Positions 1-8,649 of a stretch of 64,000 nucleotides of DNA are shown here, one piece after another. The position numbers and the translations under genes were made by a program. Source of the DNA: Virgibacillus necropolis. Its GTDB lineage: Bacteria > Bacillota > Bacilli > Bacillales > Amphibacillaceae. Below the pieces are notes generated by a model. That model worked only from the letters and a program-made list of their open reading frames with translations, was not told where the DNA came from and made no database searches. Positions within the stretch are counted from its first letter, which is position 1. Each line of letters opens with the position of its first letter. The stretch lies in assembly GCF_002224365.1 (NCBI RefSeq), contig NZ_CP022437.1, forward strand, positions 3,534,001 through 3,598,000. The letters are read 5' to 3'.

Positions 1-2320
1 GTTTGTTTTGATAATACAAGCTTTGTAACGTTCGGTAGCTTGTACTGTATTTCGCGTGGTTTTTAATATACCAATTCAATACATGCCACCATACTGGCTT
101 AAGAGGATAGCCTTTTCGATTCCGTGCCAGTTGCGCAGTTAATGCTGCCCGCGTTTTCGTCTCTGTTGTGATAAATCGCTCTGCATGGAATAGCTCATCT
201 GGATCCTGCAATAACACATGTGTACAGCAGTAAGGGAACAAATCCTCAACTCGTTTAATCATTTGAGAAGGCATTTTTGCTTTCCCCTCATCATCGCTTA
301 ATGGGTAGCTGATCCATAATTTATCTGTTGATGATGTAAAGGCTATATACATGTAAAACCAGTCATCTAGTAATGTGCGTTTACTACTTTCAGCCAATCG
401 CAGGCCCTGTACCGCCAGTATTTCACGTTCTTGTTCATTAATCATCCCATCAGATGGTGGCTTCATTGGCCAAACTCCATCGTTTACCCCTAATAAAAAT
501 GTACATTTGATTCCACTAATTCTAGATCGATCAATCGTACCAACTGTAACATGGTCCATGCTAGGTGGAACATGTGCAAATTTTAATGAATCAAACCCGG
601 CGTCTAATGTAGAGCGGAATATTGGTAATGAAAGGCTTTCTGTGCCAGCTATCTCAACCATTTCTTCTAATAATTGAATGATTGCATTCCATACCTGCTC
701 TTGCTCACGGCCCTTTTCTAGTTGGCCATTTTCATCAAAATAAGTACGCATTTGCTCTAGTCTTTGTGGGATATTTAGTTCTTCAATCCATATAAAAATT
801 ACAGTGCAACGATCACGGATGGTTTCGCATCCTCGTATGTCTTTATCAAATATCTTTATTGCTTGAACTACTTGTTTCCGATAAGCATTTATGCGTGTTT
901 GCACTTCTTTTTCTTTATCGGTTTGTGCTGCATCTTCAAATCCGCGAAACCGTTGAAAAACCCACTCTTTTTCACTAAACCAACGCTCACGCGACCTTAT
1001 TCCATACTCCAATACGTAATTTTCGAGTTCATCAATCGCGTCATTCGTTAGTGGATAATCTTGATCTGTGGCTGGGATAAATCCCGTTTTTAACATACGA
1101 AAAATAGCATCATAGCGCCAATTACCATCGACAATTTCTAGTGCTGAACGAATAAACTCAATGAGTGAATGGTTCAGCATCGTACGTTTTTCATCAATAA
1201 AAACTGGGATATCGTAATCGCCAAATATGGTAGCAATTAAATCATGGTATACATCAGTTTGTCTAATGTAGACGGCCAAATCATTGAATCGATAGCCTTC
1301 CTCACGTACTAATCGAACAATTTCCTGTGCAGCGCCTTCTACCTCTGCACGTGGATGAACTGCTTCTGCAATTGTTAACGGAACTTCTCCCCTATATACT
1401 GGCGCTGGCCGCTTGTCAAAATTTTTCTCGAGGTGTGCAAAATAAGGCCTGCCTTTAAACTTTCCATTGGCAGGGTCTAGTAGAATTGGCTCTTCTATTG
1501 CTACATAATTTTCATTTGCGAGCGCTGTGATTATATGATAAGATTCCGTTGTTTGATAAAATAAATCTAGTTCAGAAAGTTCCTTTTCCCTGTCCAACTC
1601 ATCAGCAGTCAATGTAATTGTCACGTTCGCACACTTTTTCATTAATTCCTCTAACACCTGCAGTTCTTTCGGTGTGAAACGGTGAAACCCATCTAAATAC
1701 ACTTCTGCATTTTCCAGAAAAGATGCTTCTTTAATTTTTTCTGCAAGTAACTGTAGCTGATCCTCGCTATCTACGTATTTCCCTTGTAATGCATAAGCTA
1801 GCTCTTCATATATATAGGATAAATCCTGAAGTTTTTTCGTTAATGCTTCCTCACCTTGTTCCTTATGTACGAACTGATTCAATTGATCAATTTGCATTTG
1901 TAAAACTTCGGGAGTTACTTGGTATCGTTTAAATTCGGTAATCATTTTTTCTAATTGGTCAAGAAACCCTTGTTTTTCTAATGCTTTCTGAAAAATGTTC
2001 CAATCCGAATCCTTTTCCTCAATAATTTTACGGAGCATCATTTGAATGCCAAGTGAGCTGATAAACTGGCGTGTTCCTCCACCTGTTTCCTGCAAGACAC
2101 GCCATGCTAAGCGTGAAAAACTAGCAACCTGTGCACGGATACTGCCATTAATTCCATCTTGTTTAAACAATTCATATTCTTGTTGAAAGGTCATTTGATC
2201 TGGAACAATATAAAAAATGGGCGCACCCTGTGGATCGTCCATCAATTTTTCTTTTATCTCATCTAATACCCGACCACTTTTCCCAGTACCTGATCGTCCT
2301 AATATGAACCGTATCCCCAT
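1..2320 (-). CDS. addB: ATP-dependent helicase/deoxyribonuclease subunit B, AddB (3' part cut by window start)
   Basis: AddB pairs with AddA in the RecBCD-like enzyme that resects double-strand breaks to Chi-type sites. The reading frame is open from the ATG at 2320 to the window edge, about 773 residues; the family is about 1150-1170 residues, so the C-terminal Fe-S nuclease domain lies outside. The N-terminus carries the AddB Walker A motif GRSGTGKS at residues 8-15. A GAGGGG ribosome site 8 nt upstream supports the start. A MITE-like repeat begins 30 bp upstream of the start codon, so transcription must cross it or begin in it. Seen: motif and frame. Inferred: addA follows to the left. Confidence 0.95.
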   Translation of the reverse strand, partial: MGIRFILGRSGTGKSGRVLDEIKEKLMDDPQGAPIFYIVPDQMTFQQEYELFKQDGINGSIRAQVASFSRLAWRVLQETGGGTRQFISSLGIQMMLRKIIEEKDSDWNIFQKALEKQGFLDQLEKMITEFKRYQVTPEVLQMQIDQLNQFVHKEQGEEALTKKLQDLSYIYEELAYALQGKYVDSEDQLQLLAEKIKEASFLENAEVYLDGFHRFTPKELQVLEELMKKCANVTITLTADELDREKELSELDLFYQTTESYHIITALANENYVAIEEPILLDPANGKFKGRPYFAHLEKNFDKRPAPVYRGEVPLTIAEAVHPRAEVEGAAQEIVRLVREEGYRFNDLAVYIRQTDVYHDLIATIFGDYDIPVFIDEKRTMLNHSLIEFIRSALEIVDGNWRYDAIFRMLKTGFIPATDQDYPLTNDAIDELENYVLEYGIRSRERWFSEKEWVFQRFRGFEDAAQTDKEKEVQTRINAYRKQVVQAIKIFDKDIRGCETIRDRCTVIFIWIEELNIPQRLEQMRTYFDENGQLEKGREQEQVWNAIIQLLEEMVEIAGTESLSLPIFRSTLDAGFDSLKFAHVPPSMDHVTVGTIDRSRISGIKCTFLLGVNDGVWPMKPPSDGMINEQEREILAVQGLRLAESSKRTLLDDWFYMYIAFTSSTDKLWISYPLSDDEGKAKMPSQMIKRVEDLFPYCCTHVLLQDPDELFHAERFITTETKTRAALTAQLARNRKGYPLKPVWWHVLNWYIKNHAKYSTSYRTLQSLYYQNK

Positions 2321-2350
2321 AATACATCCCCTCGATTGTGTAGAAGTATG

Positions 2351-2556
2351 TGTTCAAAAAGTCGCCGAATTAGAAATACGAAGGTCGAGGCACGAAAGTT
2401 TTGAGGACCGGACTTGCGCGTGTTGTGCTGACTTCTACGTTGTCCACAGGACGTGGACGGTTTTAGTAGAAGTTCCACTATGTCCTTAATACGTGAGGAC
2501 CAGAAAAACCGAGTAACGAAGAGATTCGCCATTTATCATTTGGTGACTTTTGAACA
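2351..2556 (+). repeat. MITE-like repeat family A, copy 1
   Basis: About 206 bp bounded by TGTTCAAAAAGTC at the left and GACTTTTGAACA (one base short) at the right. It carries two GAGGACC(G/A)GA direct repeats and a central hairpin GTCCAC-AGGAC-GTGGAC at 2442-2458, nested in CTTCTAC/GTAGAAG arms. Three more copies lie at 29832, 54779 (inverted) and 59835. No convincing target duplication is seen for this copy. Short open frames inside it are not credible genes. Confidence 0.85.
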
Positions 2557-2616
2557 TCCTCTAAAAAAAATAAAATCTCTCCCATTATTTTAACAAAGGA
2601 AAAGATTTTATAATAG

Positions 2617-3168
2617 TTATTTGTCAAAGCCCATTTCCGTTTGTGAGATCGGCCAGTATTTAATGTCTACCTTTCCTACAAGCTGTTCTTCTGAAATAAA
2701 ACCAAAAGATCTACTATCCAAGCTGTCTGGCCTGTTATCACCCATTACAAAGAGTTTCCCTTCAGGTATAGTTGCTTTTCCAGTAACTTCCTCTAGTGTA
2801 AAATCCTCTGTATATGGCTCAACGTCACTTTTCTTTTGTAGCTCATCAAGAAATTCTTCTTCCACATATTTACCATTTATATACAACTTATCATTCTTAT
2901 ATGTGACACTATCACCAGGTAATCCAATTACCCGTTTCACATAATCTTCTTGTTTATTTTTATGAAAAACGATGACATCTAACCGATCAATTTCCTGTAA
3001 ATCATAGACAACTTTGTTTACCATCATAAGGTTTCCATCATAAAGTGTCGGTTCCATTGATTCACCATCAACGACATAGCTAGCAAATAAATACGATTTA
3101 ACTATCACTGCTACTACGATGGCGAAGAACACGACAGGAATAAAACGTCGATAATTTATTTTTTTCAT
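2617..3168 (-). CDS. Signal peptidase I (SipS/SipV type)
   Basis: Type I leader peptidase that cleaves Sec and Tat signal peptides outside the membrane. The 183-residue protein has one N-terminal membrane segment (about residues 10-30), the catalytic serine S37 in GESMEPTL, and the general base K78 in YVKRVIGLPGD, followed by the MGDNRPDSLDSR box. All boxes of the Gram-positive P-type family are present and the length is normal. The ATG at 3168 is chosen because GGAG lies 8 nt upstream; a GTG three codons earlier has no spacing for a ribosome site. It sits upstream of addB on the same strand, as sipV does near addBA in B. subtilis. Confidence 0.95.
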   Translation of the reverse strand: MKKINYRRFIPVVFFAIVVAVIVKSYLFASYVVDGESMEPTLYDGNLMMVNKVVYDLQEIDRLDVIVFHKNKQEDYVKRVIGLPGDSVTYKNDKLYINGKYVEEEFLDELQKKSDVEPYTEDFTLEEVTGKATIPEGKLFVMGDNRPDSLDSRSFGFISEEQLVGKVDIKYWPISQTEMGFDK

Positions 3169-3193
3169 ACTCTTCACTCCAAGGTCTAATCTT

Positions 3194-3387
3194 GTCTAGC
3201 TTCTGCGCCCAACGACTAGTAGACTTCCTTCCCCGTTACTTCGATAAGTCAGTCCAGCTCAATGCCCTACAGGATGTAGGGTAGTTCGACGTTGCCACAG
3301 GACGTGGCGATCTTAGTCGAACGTCCTTAATTGGCTATCCTTTATCTCAAACAGGTCAGTCCAGTCTATACGCGCTTCCGCTTTTCT
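3194..3387 (-). repeat. Interspersed repeat family B, copy 1 (inverted)
   Basis: On the minus strand this starts AAAAGCGGAAGCGC and ends TTGGGCGCAGAAGCTAGAC; the same ends and an internal GAGATAAAGGA and GACTTATCG block recur at 32498-32700. On the plus strand it has two stem-loops with the same kind of apex: CCCTAC-AGGAT-GTAGGG (3265-3281) and GCCAC-AGGAC-GTGGC (3294-3308). The second is nested in GTTCGAC/GTCGAAC arms, mirroring the hairpin of repeat family A. Confidence 0.75.
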
Positions 3388-3421
3388 ACTATTAGTTTAG
3401 TTTACCCTGTATGAATCGTGA

Positions 3422-4084
3422 TTAATCCTGATTTTCTTCCTGCTCTCTTGCTTCTTTCTCCAATGTTTTCTTTTGTATACGTTTCTCCACGTATTTCCCA
3501 ATTAACCAGAACGCACCGATACACGCTGCTACAACAATTGCTTTTGTTGGATTCTGTGCAAATGACGCGATACTAGCACCAACATATGCCATCGTGAAAA
3601 TCATCACTGACTTTCCCAGTAAAACAGCTAGTACAAATTGTTGGATACTGATTTTCGACAACCCAGCCACTACATTAATAATGGCTGATGGCGAAAACGG
3701 AAAACACAGTAATAAAAACAATGGGCCAAATCCGTGTTTTTCAAGCCAAGCAGTGACCTTTTGCACTTGTTTATTTTTTCGAATCGCTCTAAAAATTCGC
3801 TTGTCACCTAGTCGGCGTACAAGTAAAAACACAAATACCGCCCCTACACTAGTGCCTACCCATGATAATAAAAACCCTTCCAATAAACCATATGCCGCAG
3901 AATTTGCAAATACAAACACAACTAAAGGTAAAAACGGCAGAAAAGCTTCAAGAAACGGAAACAATAGACCCGGTAACGGCCCCAAACTTTCATAATCATT
4001 TAATAATTCGTTAATAAATTCATCTAATCTATCCTGTTTTAATAATAGTTTAAGATTCTCTAAGCTAAAATCCGAAAGTTGCAT
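3422..4084 (-). CDS. yhjE: TVP38/TMEM64 (VTT/DedA-like) membrane protein, YhjE-like
   Basis: A 220-residue multi-pass membrane protein of the VTT/SNARE-associated family. The central region has the family pattern: FPFLEAFLPFLP, a reentrant GxxxG-rich stretch (GTSVGAVFVFLLVRRLG), then FPFSPSAIINVVAGLS and two further hydrophobic segments, ending in a charged tail. Members are linked to lipid scrambling or undecaprenyl-phosphate transport, but the substrate cannot be read here. The ATG at 4084 has GAGGGG at proper spacing; an earlier TTG does not. It is divergent from yhjD, as in B. subtilis. Confidence 0.85.
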   Translation of the reverse strand: MQLSDFSLENLKLLLKQDRLDEFINELLNDYESLGPLPGLLFPFLEAFLPFLPLVVFVFANSAAYGLLEGFLLSWVGTSVGAVFVFLLVRRLGDKRIFRAIRKNKQVQKVTAWLEKHGFGPLFLLLCFPFSPSAIINVVAGLSKISIQQFVLAVLLGKSVMIFTMAYVGASIASFAQNPTKAIVVAACIGAFWLIGKYVEKRIQKKTLEKEAREQEENQD

Positions 4085-4257
4085 GTAGTTTTTCCCCTCG
4101 CCCCAAAACAAATACTCATATTTCCATATACCCTAGTTTAACTAATTTTATTGTAAAGTAAACTACTTTTATACCTAGATAAAATAAAAAACCAGCTTCA
4201 ATCTGTTCGTTTTACAAATTCCAAAATTTTATAGTGTATTTTTTTTGTGATTAGTCA

Positions 4258-4283
4258 TATAATAATAATGGAACAAATGTTCG
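4258..4283 (+). promoter_or_regulatory. Candidate promoter -10 with LexA (DinR) box upstream of yhjD
   Basis: TATAAT at 4258-4263 is followed by GGAACAAATGTTCG at 4270-4283, which differs in one base from the Bacillus LexA consensus CGAACRNRYGTTYG. It would cover the transcription start. LexA control of yhjD is inferred. Confidence 0.5.
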
Positions 4284-4302
4284 ATTTGGGAGGAGATAAA
4301 TT

Positions 4303-4692
4303 ATGCGCTATCTTAATGAGGAAGATTTACAAGTAGCATCACGCTTTCTATTTCTTTCGATGGCAATAGTTGTGATTCAGCAAGATATTCAGCACGTCCA
4401 AAAAGGAGCCTTTAAAATTAAAGAACCTTATATCGAGCTTTTAGAAAAAATGATTTCAGAAGCAACCGATGAACGAAGAAAATTACATCAAACTATGAGG
4501 AAAAAAAATATACAAGTAATCACCTTAAATAAAAATGATTCGTTTTCATCTTTTCTATTTCTTTGCCAAAATCGAGAGGAAAAGCGAAATTACTTTAATC
4601 CGGCTATCAGAAAAAAAGTGGAAGTCATTGTTCAGGAACTTATGCATATGGCTCTGCCACCATATCAACACCCTGTCTCCGCAAATATTTGA
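4303..4692 (+). CDS. yhjD: YhjD-family protein of unknown function
   Basis: A 129-residue soluble protein, mostly helical, with no membrane segment or known catalytic motif. It resembles B. subtilis YhjD in length, in the opening helix (ASRFLFLSMAIVVIQQDI) followed by a KEPYIELLEKMI segment, and in lying next to the VTT gene. An AGGAG ribosome site precedes the ATG. A LexA-like box overlaps the likely transcription start, suggesting DNA-damage control. The last 53 bp overlap the convergent 3' end of comK. Function unknown. Confidence 0.75.
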   Translation: MRYLNEEDLQVASRFLFLSMAIVVIQQDIQHVQKGAFKIKEPYIELLEKMISEATDERRKLHQTMRKKNIQVITLNKNDSFSSFLFLCQNREEKRNYFNPAIRKKVEVIVQELMHMALPPYQHPVSANI

Positions 4693-5161
4693 TACGATTG
4701 TCGAGCAAGTATCTAAATTGTGCAGTACGTTGAATTTGGTTCATCATCGATCCGTAGGAAACCTCAATAGTGATTGACTTACTATTCTTAAATACTATTT
4801 CAGTGCACTGATTGTCGGCCATCTTCATTTGATCGATATGGGAATGTGCAATCCAAGAGCATTTGGCATTTATCGGTGAGATTGTAGGGAAGAAATACAT
4901 GCCACTGCTGGGGTCGATAGCAATTGGTGCTTTATGCGTTATATTGCATATATCCCTTGTTCCCTCTTGTCTGCCTTTCAGACTGGCGCCAAATGATTTG
5001 CAAGCATAATCAATCAGCTTAGTTGGAGAAGGCTCTACAAAAAATTCCTCCTGTGTTTCTAGAACACATGTAGGAGACTCCTCGTTTTTTCCATAATCAG
5101 CTAAAACAGCCATTGTAAATGGAGTAATTTCATATGATGGAGAATAATAATTGTTAACCAT
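4640..5161 (-). CDS. comK: Competence transcription factor ComK
   Basis: Master activator of genetic competence, binding paired A/T boxes upstream of DNA-uptake and recombination genes. The 173-residue product has the ComK domain from about residue 8 (SYEITPFTMAVLADYG) to the C-terminal signature (SYGSMMNQIQRTAQFRYLLDNRI). Length is slightly below the B. subtilis protein (192). The C-terminal 17 codons overlap yhjD on the other strand. Presence of comK does not by itself show that the strain is competent. Confidence 0.93.
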   Translation of the reverse strand: MVNNYYSPSYEITPFTMAVLADYGKNEESPTCVLETQEEFFVEPSPTKLIDYACKSFGASLKGRQEGTRDICNITHKAPIAIDPSSGMYFFPTISPINAKCSWIAHSHIDQMKMADNQCTEIVFKNSKSITIEVSYGSMMNQIQRTAQFRYLLDNRIKYLRRQGVDMVAEPYA

Positions 5162-5273
5162 TTTTTCATATCCTTTCGCTGTAAAACGAAAAGAAAGAAG
5201 CTTATAACTTAATTTACCAAATTTTTAGGTAAAAAGTAACTAAAATATAAAATTATTTGAAAAAATGTATGAA

Positions 5274-5420
5274 TTAATTGTTTTCCTTGCTAATTTCATC
5301 ATGGACTGTAGTTTCTTCACCATTTTCCTGCATATTTTGCATATCGGTTGTTTCCTGCTCAGGTGTATGGAACTCTGGATTTAAAATGGTAAATGTCGGT
5401 AACTCTTTATTTTTCTTCAT
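5274..5420 (-). CDS. Small hydrophilic peptide (48 aa) upstream of comK
   Basis: ATG at 5420, stop at 5274; begins MKKNKELPTFTILNPEF and ends in an acidic, Glu/Thr-rich tail. A GAAGGGTGG ribosome site 7 nt upstream makes translation credible. It lies 112 bp upstream of comK on the same strand and has no cysteines, membrane segment or recognised domain. I do not recognise the family with certainty. Confidence 0.55.
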   Translation of the reverse strand: MKKNKELPTFTILNPEFHTPEQETTDMQNMQENGEETTVHDEISKENN

Positions 5421-5837
5421 ATCTGAACCACCCTTCTTCCCTTCTAGTTTGGCGGAAATAAGAATGGTTCATACATAAGAAAAAATCCTGCATTATCAAG
5501 ATAAGATTTTTGATCAAATTTTTTAAACGGTATGACTTTTTCAAAGCAACAGGTAGTGCCCCGTTTATTTTTATTTATGTATTTATTAAACAGTTTTATT
5601 CATTGTTATTTAGCTCAATCAAACTTTATAATAAAGTTTGATCAAAAAACTCTTACCATACTGTCAGTTCCTCTACTGTCTTTATACCATTTATCAACTT
5701 AGATGTTCAATTTCTTTTGACACAAAGCCCCCTTTTAAATAATCATATCCAAAAGAGGGATGAAACTTCGCAACTTTTTTATAAACGGCGCGACTTTATT
5801 TTAAGTCTACATTTCTCCCAGCACGGCACTTACTTAC
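5421..5837. other. 417-bp gene-poor stretch between lcfB and the comK region
   Basis: AT-rich with no credible ORF. It contains a 12-bp-arm palindrome ATCAAACTTTAT/ATAAAGTTTGAT at 5618-5642 that could end lcfB transcription, although no strong T tract follows on the minus strand. Nothing else clear. Confidence 0.5.
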
Positions 5838-7379
5838 CTACTCGCTTTTAACTTTTGAGCGAAGGTTTTTACGCAAAATTTTCCCAGTTGTATTTTTAGG
5901 AAGTTCATCTAAAAATTCAATTTCTTTTGGAACTTTATATTTTGCCAAATGGCTTTGACAAAATTCTAGTAGTACATCTTCTGTTAGTGATGGATCTTTT
6001 GAAACGATAAAACCAATAATCGCTTCGCCAGTATTCGGATCAGGAGTACCGATTACAGCAGCTTCTGAAATACTTGGATGTGAGTAAAGTGCTTCTTCAA
6101 CCTCTCGAGGGTAAACATTATAGCCACCAACGATAATCATGTCTTTTTTACGATCAACGATATAAAAATAGCCTTCATCATCCATTCGCGCCATGTCACC
6201 AGTATGAAGCCAGCCATTTTTAAGTGTAAGTGCTGTTTCTTCTGGCATTTTATAATAACCATTCATTACATTTGGGCCTCGGACAATCAATTCACCTACT
6301 TCACCAGCTGGCACTTCTTCCCCAAACTCATCAACCACTTTATTTTCAACGTTTAAAATGCTTGTACCAATCGATCCAGGCTTTGCGGGGCGATCTAATG
6401 GATTGAAGCATGTAACTGGTGATGCCTCAGATAGACCATATCCTTCTGATACTTTCATCTGAAATGCTTGTTCAAACTGTTTTAACAATGCAACTGGCAT
6501 AGATGCACCGCCACTGATGCATAACCGAATACCGGAAAAGCTTTCTTCATTGCCAGAAATACTTTGCAAGAGATAGTTATACATCGTTGGAACGCCAGCA
6601 AACACCGTTGCCTCATGCTCCTTAGCAATACGAAATACTTCTTGTGGTGAAAATGAAGGAACAATCAGGATCGTACCACCATTCATTAATGGTGCGTTCA
6701 GAGCAACAGTCAGACAAAAAACGTGAAACATTGGTAACGCTGCAATTACTCGATCATCCCCATTAATAGTCAAATAATCAGCTACGTCTTTTGCATTCGA
6801 ATAAAGGTTTTTATGTGTTAACATAGCACCTTTTGGTTTTCCCGTAGTACCTGATGTATACAAAATAATGGCTAGTTCCTCTTCATCAAGGGACGGTGTA
6901 TCGAAATTCACCCTACCCTCTGCGACTAACGTTGAAAACGATTTCAATTTTGGTAAGATTGAATATCCATCAAACGATACTTCCTTACCAGATTCACACG
7001 AAATATAATGTTCGACACTTGGAAGTTCTTCCGCAATCGCTTCAAACTTTTCCATCAAAACATCCATCGTAATCACAGCTTTTACATCGCCATTTTTCAA
7101 AATATACGTCATTTCATGTGACGTGTAAAGTGGATTAATAGGAATGACTACTGCTCCTAAGCGCAGTGCCCCATATAAAGCGGTTACATAATATGGACTA
7201 TTCCCCACTACCAAAGCAATGTGGTCTCCTTTTTGGTAACCTAGTTCTTGCAACCGTGATGCAAACTTTGTTATCGTTCCTTCTAACTCCATGTATGTAG
7301 TTGCTTTTTCTTGAAAAACATACGCTGGTTTATTCGGTAATTTTTGAGCTATGTTCGTCAATTGATTACTTAAATTCAC
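5838..7379 (-). CDS. lcfB: Long-chain fatty-acid-CoA ligase (LcfB/YhfL type)
   Basis: Activates fatty acids to acyl-CoA through an acyl-adenylate for beta-oxidation. The 513-residue protein has the ANL-superfamily motifs in order: P-loop YTSGTTGKPKG (174-184), the SEGYGLSEASP core, GWLHTGDMARMDDEGYFYIVDR hinge region, and the C-terminal catalytic lysine in TTGKILRK. Length is normal. A perfect FadR-type palindrome lies 20 bp upstream of the start, so repression relieved by long-chain acyl-CoA is likely. Downstream of lplJ in the same direction but separated from it by a strong terminator. Confidence 0.95.
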   Translation of the reverse strand: MNLSNQLTNIAQKLPNKPAYVFQEKATTYMELEGTITKFASRLQELGYQKGDHIALVVGNSPYYVTALYGALRLGAVVIPINPLYTSHEMTYILKNGDVKAVITMDVLMEKFEAIAEELPSVEHYISCESGKEVSFDGYSILPKLKSFSTLVAEGRVNFDTPSLDEEELAIILYTSGTTGKPKGAMLTHKNLYSNAKDVADYLTINGDDRVIAALPMFHVFCLTVALNAPLMNGGTILIVPSFSPQEVFRIAKEHEATVFAGVPTMYNYLLQSISGNEESFSGIRLCISGGASMPVALLKQFEQAFQMKVSEGYGLSEASPVTCFNPLDRPAKPGSIGTSILNVENKVVDEFGEEVPAGEVGELIVRGPNVMNGYYKMPEETALTLKNGWLHTGDMARMDDEGYFYIVDRKKDMIIVGGYNVYPREVEEALYSHPSISEAAVIGTPDPNTGEAIIGFIVSKDPSLTEDVLLEFCQSHLAKYKVPKEIEFLDELPKNTTGKILRKNLRSKVKSE

Positions 7380-7398
7380 CTTAACGCCCCCAATACTA

Positions 7399-7416
7399 TG
7401 AATGAATAATCATTCA
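7399..7416. promoter_or_regulatory. FadR operator upstream of lcfB
   Basis: TGAATGAATAATCATTCA is a 7-bp inverted repeat with a 4-bp spacer and fits the B. subtilis FadR consensus TGAATGANTANTCATTCA exactly. It ends 20 bp before the lcfB start codon, which suits a repressor site. Confidence 0.85.
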
Positions 7417-7512
7417 TTTATATGCTAAAATTCATATTAATTATAAAATACAGACAAGTTCTTTTCAAGTGTTAAAATCTAAAAGATAATAAAATTAGTT
7501 AAAACCTCTAAT

Positions 7513-7559
7513 AGAAAAGGCTAAATGGAAATATCAAGCATGTCCATTTAGCCTTTTCT
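7513..7559 (-). terminator. Terminator of the yhfI-lplJ unit
   Basis: A perfect 17-bp stem (7513-7529 with 7543-7559) and a 13-nt loop lie 25 bp past the lplJ stop. The T stretch is inside the 3' arm rather than after it. Confidence 0.7.
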
Positions 7560-7583
7560 GATCACGAAAAAATTCGATTAAGT

Positions 7584-8579
7584 TTAATAAACCAAGTTAA
7601 TAAAATTTTCTTTTGATATTTTCCCTAAATAATGTGGAATGTCTACATTCTCTAATGCTTCTTCTATTGCTTTACGTTCATGACGTATACCTGTTAGTTT
7701 ATCTTCAACATCTGCAACATCACCTATACCAAAGAAATCCCCATATATTTTGAAGTTTTCAATGATACCTTTTTTAACTTCTAAACGAACGTCAACAAGC
7801 CCTGAGTCAAACTTGTGTGAGCTCTGCGTATTAAATTTTGGTGATTTACCAAAGTTCCAATCCCAGTTTTGATAACGTTCTTTTGATATTTGATGGACAT
7901 TTTCCCAATCCTGATCTGTTAACTCGTAACGCGGTACATCCTTTACATCTTCTACATCAAAAATATAGCGTAGAATGATATCTTTAAATTCATCCATTGA
8001 TACTTTTTCTTCAAGGAACTCAGAAATATTCGCTACACGACTACGAATAGACTTGATTCCTTTTGATTCAATCTTTTCCTTACTTACATTTAGAGCAGAT
8101 ACAACATGTTCAACTTCCGAATCAAACATTAATGTACCATGGCTAAACATGCGTCCTTTTGTTGAGAACTGCGCATTTCCTGAGATTTTACGGCCATCTG
8201 CAACAAGGTCATTTCTCCCCTTTAATTCTGCTGGTACACCAAGCTGATTTAATGCTTCAACAACTGGCTTTGTGAATTTCTCAAAATTGTGGAAGCTTTC
8301 CCCATCATCCTTTGTAATAAAGCTAAAGTTCAAATTACCTTCGTCATGGTACACTGCCCCACCACCAGAGAGGCGACGCACGACCTTTATACCGTTATTG
8401 TCGACATATTCTGTATTAATTTCTTCCACCGTATTTTGATTTCGACCAATTATGATGGAAGGTTTATTAATGTAAAACAATAAATATGTATCTTTTTCCC
8501 CAAAATTTTGTAGTACATATTCCTCAAGTGCGAGATTAATACTTGGATCCGTAATGCCTTTATTATCGATAAATTTCAT
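7584..8579 (-). CDS. lplJ: Lipoate-protein ligase LplJ
   Basis: Attaches free lipoate (via lipoyl-AMP) to GcvH or the E2 subunits of 2-oxoacid dehydrogenases. The 331-residue product has the family motifs RRLSGGGAVYHD (lipoate/ATP loop) and DGRKISGNAQ containing the adenylate-contacting lysine, followed by the C-terminal LplA domain. GGGAGG nine nt upstream fixes the ATG at 8579; a longer in-frame extension to 8642 has no support. It follows yhfI by 70 bp on the same strand, the same order as in B. subtilis. Confidence 0.93.
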   Translation of the reverse strand: MKFIDNKGITDPSINLALEEYVLQNFGEKDTYLLFYINKPSIIIGRNQNTVEEINTEYVDNNGIKVVRRLSGGGAVYHDEGNLNFSFITKDDGESFHNFEKFTKPVVEALNQLGVPAELKGRNDLVADGRKISGNAQFSTKGRMFSHGTLMFDSEVEHVVSALNVSKEKIESKGIKSIRSRVANISEFLEEKVSMDEFKDIILRYIFDVEDVKDVPRYELTDQDWENVHQISKERYQNWDWNFGKSPKFNTQSSHKFDSGLVDVRLEVKKGIIENFKIYGDFFGIGDVADVEDKLTGIRHERKAIEEALENVDIPHYLGKISKENFINLVY

Positions 8580-8649
8580 AGTAAATTGACCTCCCGTTAA
8601 TTTCTTTTTCACTCCTAATTGTAATGGCAAAGTCCTGTTCAATCAAAAA

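Noticed and set aside
2299-2532. 77-aa ORF on the minus strand, and a similar 82-aa ORF at 54804
   Set aside because: Both are chance frames through repeat family A; one also overlaps addB. No ribosome site and no conserved product apart from the repeat.
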